Below are positions 16,015 through 20,045 of a stretch of 20,045 nt of DNA, piece after piece. The DNA comes from JAENVT01 sp031412355 (GTDB lineage Bacteria; Actinomycetota; Acidimicrobiia; Acidimicrobiales; Ilumatobacteraceae): NCBI GenBank assembly GCA_031412355.1, contig JANOCR010000285.1:1-20045 (forward strand). The letters run 5' to 3'. The notes beneath the pieces were generated by a model. That model had not been told where the DNA came from, made no database searches, and worked only from the letters and a program-made list of their open reading frames with translations. The position numbers and the translations under genes are program-made. Position 1 is the first letter of the stretch. Every line of letters starts with the position of its first letter.

Positions 16015-17208
16015 TCAGGAAGCGTTGCCCGAAGCCACCTCGAGCAGCGCTCGGGAGTGAATCTGGACGTCGGCGGGCGTCAGCACGTCGGGCAGCTCGA
16101 CCAATATCGAACTGCTGCCGAGCACGTCGTCTATCGGACACCACAGAAATCCGCGGGCGGCACAATCGCCACTGCGGTGCAGCGCCCCGAGCCCAGTGAG
16201 AGCCTGGTACAGCCTCGCGGGCGTCATTGATGCACCAGAACCGCCCACCCAGCCGTAGTTCTGGTGGTACCAGACCGTCAACGATGGCCGGGCGGCAACA
16301 GCGAAATCGTAGACGGCCTGTTGCTCGAGCTGGCTCGGCGCCGCTCGGTTCGGGTCGGCCCCATTGGCCAGGAAGCGGGTGTCGAGGGCGAGGCCGTCGG
16401 GGTTCACTGTGGGGATCACCCACAGCGTGATCTCTTCGGGCAACGACAGCGACCGCACTCGCAAGAGGATCCGGAGGCCGCCTTCTTCGTCGCCGTGGGT
16501 CTGACCGACGACGAGTACGGTCCTGGGCCCGTCGCCGTAACGCAGGGCTGTGATCGGCCGCCCTTGCGCCGAGGTGCCGATCTGGCGTTGCTCGTCCGCC
16601 CGGTCCTCGGGCGTGGTGTCGGTAACTATGCCCAGGTACTCCAGCAGGTCATCGTCGGCGACGCCGGTCATGGGCAGCCCGGCATCGAGTTGAACGACGG
16701 CCGTCGCCCGCCGAAGATGGCGCCCGCGGTCATCGCCCGGCTGGCTGGTGACGTCGAACCCCAGCGTGTCGAGCACGCCCGTCAGGCAGGCCCGGGTCCC
16801 CGTCTCACAGTCGACCTCCTCGGGGAGGGGGCGGCGAACGCCACGGTGCCCGTTGATGGGGTTTGACGCCTCGTCCAACGACTCCTCGCTCGTCGGCACG
16901 ATTACATCCGCGGGAACCGACGTCATCGAGATGCCGGCAAGCACCTCGGGGTCGATGATTGGCGTCTCGAACGATGTCTCGGTCGAGGTCTCGGGCGACA
17001 CCGTGTCGCCGGAGGCCGGCAGGGTCGAGGCAGCGGTGGTGTCGACAGTCGTCGGCGAGGTGGTGGGAGCGATCGACGATGCAGTCGGGACTGGCGCGGC
17101 CGACGAGGTCGGCGCCACCGACGGCCCCGTGCCGCTGCACGCGCACACGGTCAGGAGCGCGGAGACGACGAGCCACCGCCCCAAGTGCAGGAACGACTTC
17201 GACTTCAC
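16015..17208 (-). CDS. M14-family zinc carboxypeptidase-like lipoprotein
   Basis: A 397-residue protein starting at a GTG. A signal sequence (KSKSFLHLGRWLVVSALL) ends in a lipobox-like VCAC with C24 as the likely lipidated residue. A Ser/Thr/Pro-rich linker spans about 25-80. Residues about 133-195 resemble a peptidoglycan-binding domain (AVVQLDAGLPMTGVADDDLLEYLGI). The M14 domain follows: zinc ligands H238 and E241 in THGDEEGG, NPDG at 269-272, RFLANGADPNRAAP in the substrate-arginine region, H315 in WYHQNYGW as the third zinc ligand, and E371 in ILVELPD as general base. It probably trims cell-wall peptides at the outer face of the membrane. It lies directly after a small frameshifted frame with which it shares a GTGA overlap. 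Confidence 0.85.
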   Translation of the reverse strand: MKSKSFLHLGRWLVVSALLTVCACSGTGPSVAPTSSAAPVPTASSIAPTTSPTTVDTTAASTLPASGDTVSPETSTETSFETPIIDPEVLAGISMTSVPADVIVPTSEESLDEASNPINGHRGVRRPLPEEVDCETGTRACLTGVLDTLGFDVTSQPGDDRGRHLRRATAVVQLDAGLPMTGVADDDLLEYLGIVTDTTPEDRADEQRQIGTSAQGRPITALRYGDGPRTVLVVGQTHGDEEGGLRILLRVRSLSLPEEITLWVIPTVNPDGLALDTRFLANGADPNRAAPSQLEQQAVYDFAVAARPSLTVWYHQNYGWVGGSGASMTPARLYQALTGLGALHRSGDCAARGFLWCPIDDVLGSSSILVELPDVLTPADVQIHSRALLEVASGNAS

Positions 17209-17656
17209 TTACTCACCACCGCAGGCACGGTACTGCGGCTCGCGGTGGTGCGGACATCGTGCTGCGTGCGCAGCCATTGACCGCTGGCGGCGATCTGGTC
17301 CCATACGGCCCATCGCTCCGCCAGCGATGCAGTTCGCCGTGGTTCGTCAGGCCGTCGGCTCGATCATGACCGTTGGCGATGTCGGCGTACGATGCGGTGC
17401 AGTCAGCCGGGCACGTGCCCCAGTCGCGTTTCGGACTGAGTGCGAGCAATCCGGGATACTGCGCCTGAGCAGGTGCCACGGCGTCGACAGCGTTCAGGTT
17501 CGCTCGAATCGAGTACAGCGCCGAGGGGTCGGCTACGACACCGACCGGCACCAGGAACGCTCGGAGTGTGCCGGTGCGGCGCTCATTGGTACCGGTTATC
17601 CCGCAGTTGACAATCCACTCTCCGGTCGAGAAGTCTGATGACGAGTTGAACGGCAA
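17205..17656 (-). pseudogene. Apparently frameshifted small gene before the M14 peptidase
   Basis: Two leftward frames together look like one protein. Frame A, opening at a TTG at 17656 and running to a stop at 17213, reads protein-like in its first part (LVPVGVVADPSALYSIRANL, then LLALSPKRDWGTCPADCTA). Near its end it turns into Arg/Pro/Ser-rich text that looks out of frame. Frame B, open from 17363 to a TGA at 17205, reads RTASLAERWAVWDQIAASGQ and ends SRSTVPAVVSK; its stop overlaps the peptidase start as GTGA, the same overlap seen twice in the phoH-ybeY-CNNM genes. Frame B has no ATG or GTG start of its own. A single indel at about 17300-17363 would join A to B into a protein of about 150 residues. 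I do not recognise the family. A sequencing error, a true pseudogene or recoding are all possible. Confidence 0.5.
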
Positions 17657-17659
17657 CGA

Positions 17660-17675
17660 TCACCCGATCGGGTGA
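17660..17675. promoter_or_regulatory. Perfect 16-bp palindrome TCACCCGATCGGGTGA
   Basis: The sequence is its own reverse complement with no spacer, which favours a dimeric protein-binding site. Read leftward it lies four bases before the TTG of the frameshifted gene and covers its only purine-rich ribosome-binding candidate (GGGTGA). It could therefore also form a six-bp stem with a GATC loop that masks that site. It lies in the 44-base gap after the UGSC-like gene, where a terminator would also be possible; no U-run is present. Confidence 0.5.
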
Positions 17676-17700
17676 CACATACGGTTACACCGCCCGTGGA

Positions 17701-19299
17701 TCAACGCCAGTCGTCGACCGAGACGCTGCGATGAAGTTGAAGCTTCCATGCCTGCATTGTCGAAGACACGTCGCTGCCCACGACCGCGACGCGGATTCCA
17801 CCGGGCGGGTAGGCGGGAACGATGTCGTCGTCGGGACGGGTGAGATAGTCGGCCGGCCAACTGGAGGCCGTGGAGGGCCCGAGGCCCAAGATGTCGTTGC
17901 GCATCATGGGAAAGAATCCGCTTGCCCGGAATCTGCCGAGCCGAATCGTCGCCCGTTCCTGGAGATGGTCGACCAACGCCTGTTTGGTGTACCCCTCGGT
18001 GGCGAGATGCTGGGCGCGCTTCTCGGTCAACATCACCAGCGCACCAGTCTGGGGAATCTCGAAATCCTGCAGCGTCGACGCGACATCGTCGAGACCGCCG
18101 TAGTAGTAGTTCCCGTTGTGCGCCCAGCCGCCCAGCAGGATGCTCACGACGCTGTCGCTCGCGTCGTATCCGAGGTCGACGTGGAAGGGCGGCCACGGGC
18201 TGCCCGCCTCGTTTTCGGCGAAGGCGAACGCCCACGACACCGCACTTCCCTGAGCCGGTGTCGCGTTGATGCCAAGTTGTGCTCCGCCAAGTGTGCGCAA
18301 CATCAGGTTGAGTGTTCGGCCGATGGTGGCGTTCGCTCGATGTCCCGGTCCGAGCGCGTTCAGCCCGCCGACCATGCCGATCTCGCGGCTGATCGGGCCG
18401 CTGACGAGTTGGGCGAAGGCGAAGGAGTTCACCGAGCGCGTCATCGATTCGAACTGGATGTCTCCGAACACCGATGCGGTGGCGAGGATCACCGGGAGGT
18501 AGTCGGGCCGGGCGCCCGCCATGACCGCGTTGATCGCGACCATTTCGACCGTGACTCGCCGGCCCTCCGGACGAAACGTCTCGGTGACAACGGTGTCCGG
18601 AGCGCGGCTCGTGCCGCGCAGCATTGCCGCGACATCGGCCTGCGTCGGCGGGACGATCGGCAAGCCATCCGTCCACCCATTGGCGAGAAACCTGTCGTTG
18701 ATCTCGGCCAGGGAGCCGCTGGCGGCTATTCGCTCGCGGGGTATTGGCTCGCGCCTGCCAGTGAGCTGTTCCTCGGTCCGCGCCGGGCTGGTTAGATCGG
18801 CGACCACGTTTCGAGCGACCGCAGCTGTCGCCTCGGCGGTTCGCTGTGGGTTGCCGATCGGCCAGGTCCGCACCGGGGCGCCGCCGGTCGAGACGGAGTG
18901 ATCCGCCGCGGCCCGAAGGCCTTCGACATGGACCACCGGACATGGCACGCCTCGGCGCTCCATTTCGGTGGCCAGTATCACGGTGAGGTGCACCATCGTC
19001 GCGGCTGGGCCGGCGACGGCGATAGCAACGTCGAAGTCGGCGGCGAGTTGGTCGATCTCGGCAAGATCGGTGATCATGAAGTTCTTGCGCATGTAGTGAG
19101 TGGGCCGCGCCGTTGGGCACGCGGCGGCAACCTCAGCCCGCAACGCATCGATGACGGGCTCGAGACCCGAGCCCGGGGGCATCGTTTGGATGAGGGCGAC
19201 GCGCAGGCCATCGAGACGCGCCGGTCGATCCGCGAGCGGAATTCGCTCGATGCTCGGCTGATCGCTGCACGGATCAAGGGCCTCGTACTTCGCGGTCAC
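17701..19299 (-). CDS. UGSC-family-like protein with a degenerate UGSC motif, fused to a conserved C-terminal domain
   Basis: A 532-residue protein of two parts. Residues about 30-150 resemble the UGSC (seleno)protein domain as I remember it: RVALIQTMPPGSGLEPVIDA, then AIAVAG, then LATEMERRGVP. Aligned from the glycine to the ERRG helix, the U/C-G-S-C active positions become A99-A100-T101-M102, so the redox pair is absent. Residues about 195-525 form a second conserved domain (NGWTDGLPIVPPT, VEMVAINAVMAGARPDYLPV, GMVGGLNALGPGHRANATIG, AFAENEAGSPWPPFHVDLG), known to me only as a partner or fusion domain of UGSC proteins. Start is GTG within a GGTCACGTGACC palindrome; no good Shine-Dalgarno is visible. 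The function is unknown. The C-terminal domain assignment is firmer than the N-terminal one. Confidence 0.7.
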   Translation of the reverse strand: MTAKYEALDPCSDQPSIERIPLADRPARLDGLRVALIQTMPPGSGLEPVIDALRAEVAAACPTARPTHYMRKNFMITDLAEIDQLAADFDVAIAVAGPAATMVHLTVILATEMERRGVPCPVVHVEGLRAAADHSVSTGGAPVRTWPIGNPQRTAEATAAVARNVVADLTSPARTEEQLTGRREPIPRERIAASGSLAEINDRFLANGWTDGLPIVPPTQADVAAMLRGTSRAPDTVVTETFRPEGRRVTVEMVAINAVMAGARPDYLPVILATASVFGDIQFESMTRSVNSFAFAQLVSGPISREIGMVGGLNALGPGHRANATIGRTLNLMLRTLGGAQLGINATPAQGSAVSWAFAFAENEAGSPWPPFHVDLGYDASDSVVSILLGGWAHNGNYYYGGLDDVASTLQDFEIPQTGALVMLTEKRAQHLATEGYTKQALVDHLQERATIRLGRFRASGFFPMMRNDILGLGPSTASSWPADYLTRPDDDIVPAYPPGGIRVAVVGSDVSSTMQAWKLQLHRSVSVDDWR

Positions 19300-19305
19300 G
19301 TGACC
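19294..19305. promoter_or_regulatory. 12-bp palindrome GGTCACGTGACC over the start codon
   Basis: A perfect self-complementary 12-mer that contains the GTG start (19299-19297) of the leftward UGSC-like gene. It could be chance in GC-rich DNA, an operator, or a sign that the true start is elsewhere. A second CACGTG lies about 40 bases upstream, near 19343. Confidence 0.3.
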
Positions 19306-19369
19306 CAGTCTGGCATCGGTCCTCGTTCCTGCTTGCTGTTACACGTGGCCGATCGAGAGAATCTGGCTC

Positions 19370-19412
19370 GTGGGCACCGGGACGGGCGAATGCGGCCCAT
19401 TTCGGTGCCCGC
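19370..19412. repeat. Imperfect hairpin in the divergent region (palindromic element copy 2)
   Basis: Outer arms GGGCACCG (19372-19379) and CGGTGCCC (19403-19410) pair perfectly around 23 bases, and an inner GGGC/GCCC can pair. Read on the minus strand the element begins GCGGGCACCGAAATGGGCCG, which matches copy 1 (15000-15019) at 19 of 20 positions and 34 of 43 overall by eye. Spacer length is identical in both. It lies between a leftward gene start and a rightward gene start, so it is not an ordinary end-of-operon terminator here. Confidence 0.65.
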
Positions 19413-19517
19413 GGCGCCAGGCAGACTCGTGGCGTGAGCCGAACCTCGATTTACCTGAAGATCACTCCTATATGGGCGACACGTTTCCTGCGAACGCCAG
19501 CCGGGTAGATCCCTCAC

Positions 19518-20045
19518 ATGTCCACCACGAGCCCCGGCCATGCAGAACGAACGGCATCGAACGGCTCTGTCGGCAGGGGACGCGACGCTGACAGTCCGAC
19601 CGAGATCCCGCCGAGAGGATGGAAGGACATCTTCACGCGTGTGAAAGCGGAGGCGAAGGACGACGACGTCACGTTGATGGCCGCCGGGGTCGCGTTCTAC
19701 TCGCTACTGGCCATGGTGCCCGGTCTCGTCGCACTGATCTCCATCTACGGATTGGTCGCCAGACCGAGCGACGTCAGCAGGCAGATCACGTCGACCTTGT
19801 CGGCCGCGCCACGCGAAGTACGCAACCTGGTGACCGCCCAGCTGGAGTCGATCACCGCGTCGGCGGGCGGCGGCGCCGTGCTAGGAGTAATTTTAGGAAC
19901 TCTCATTGCGCTGTGGTCCGCATCGAGTGGCGTCGGCCATCTGATGAAGGCCGTGAACCGTGCGTATGACGAAGAGGAGACGCGCGGCTTCGTCAGGTTG
20001 AAGTTGATCGCTGTCGCACTCACGATCGGCGCAATCGTGTTCATC
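19518..20045 (+). CDS. YihY/BrkB-family inner membrane protein, 5' part
   Basis: The frame opens at the ATG at 19518 and stays open to the right edge, giving 176 visible residues; the gene continues outside. After a polar N-terminal stretch of about 33 residues, RGWKDIFTRVKAEAKDDDVTLMAAGVAFYSLLAMVPGLVALISIYGLV matches the YihY/BrkB start; the AAGVAFYSLLAMVPG block is its signature. Further on come LGVILGTLIALWSASSGVGHLMKAVNRAY and a hydrophobic segment (LIAVALTIGAIVFI). These are multi-pass membrane proteins of uncertain function; the old link to RNase BN was withdrawn. A TATATG at 19469-19474 is a weak -10 candidate. The Shine-Dalgarno is weak (GGGTAG). Confidence 0.88.
   Translation, partial: MSTTSPGHAERTASNGSVGRGRDADSPTEIPPRGWKDIFTRVKAEAKDDDVTLMAAGVAFYSLLAMVPGLVALISIYGLVARPSDVSRQITSTLSAAPREVRNLVTAQLESITASAGGGAVLGVILGTLIALWSASSGVGHLMKAVNRAYDEEETRGFVRLKLIAVALTIGAIVFI

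Noticed and set aside
17660..19120. Long 486-residue leftward open frame overlapping the UGSC-like gene
   Set aside because: Arg/Pro/His-rich composition without motifs; it is an out-of-frame reading of the 17701-19299 gene, which has clear family blocks.
19296..19541. 81-residue leftward open frame upstream of the UGSC-like gene
   Set aside because: No motif or Shine-Dalgarno, it runs through the palindromic element and into the YihY start; composition is that of random GC-rich DNA.
1..20045. CRISPR arrays, insertion sequences, tRNA or rRNA genes, recognisable defence genes
   Set aside because: Looked for regularly spaced direct repeats, transposase or integrase motifs, and tRNA cloverleaf signatures; none was seen by eye.

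Overview
The window is about 20 kb of high-GC bacterial chromosome. Codons are GC-rich at the third position, GTG starts are frequent, and the gene content is actinobacterial: an actinobacterial-type MenE, an EF-G2-like paralogue, an LLM flavin monooxygenase and a PhoH-YbeY-CNNM cluster. An actinobacterium, perhaps of the Acidimicrobiia (Ilumatobacter-like), is my best guess from gene style alone; no rRNA or tRNA is present to confirm it. I see no phage genes, insertion sequences, CRISPR arrays or recognised defence genes.

Left part (1-7615). The 3' part of an acyl-CoA ligase (MenE-like) and an MFS exporter run rightward. Facing them is a leftward series, read from right to left: a GNAT-like protein, phoH, ybeY, a CNNM/CorC membrane protein, an SDR dehydrogenase, a VOC (glyoxalase-fold) protein and a DUF3565-DUF1971 fusion. 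phoH/ybeY and ybeY/CNNM overlap by the same GTGA tetranucleotide, so translation is probably coupled. The fusion gene is preceded by a perfect 15-bp inverted repeat with a 16-bp spacer, a strong candidate for a dedicated control site.

Middle part (7666-14993). Four rightward genes: a membrane GGDEF-EAL cyclic-di-GMP protein with a plausible promoter, an EF-G-like GTPase with Tyr in place of the G3 His, an LLM-class flavin oxidoreductase with a strong Shine-Dalgarno, and a DHA2-type drug exporter. The exporter ends at a long imperfect hairpin.

Right part (15000-20045). Leftward genes, read from right to left: a UGSC-family-like protein whose UGSC motif has become AATM, a small reading frame that appears frameshifted, an M14 carboxypeptidase-like lipoprotein, and an unrecognised two-helix membrane protein with a 24-bp palindrome in its leader. 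A second copy of the 43-bp hairpin lies in the divergent region before a rightward YihY/BrkB-family gene that runs off the right edge. The most unusual signals are the two matching palindromic elements, the 15-bp inverted repeat before the DUF3565-DUF1971 gene, the degenerate UGSC-like protein and the frameshifted gene before the peptidase. None of them proves a new system, but each can be tested by comparison across related genomes. No stretch above 300 bases is without an assigned gene.
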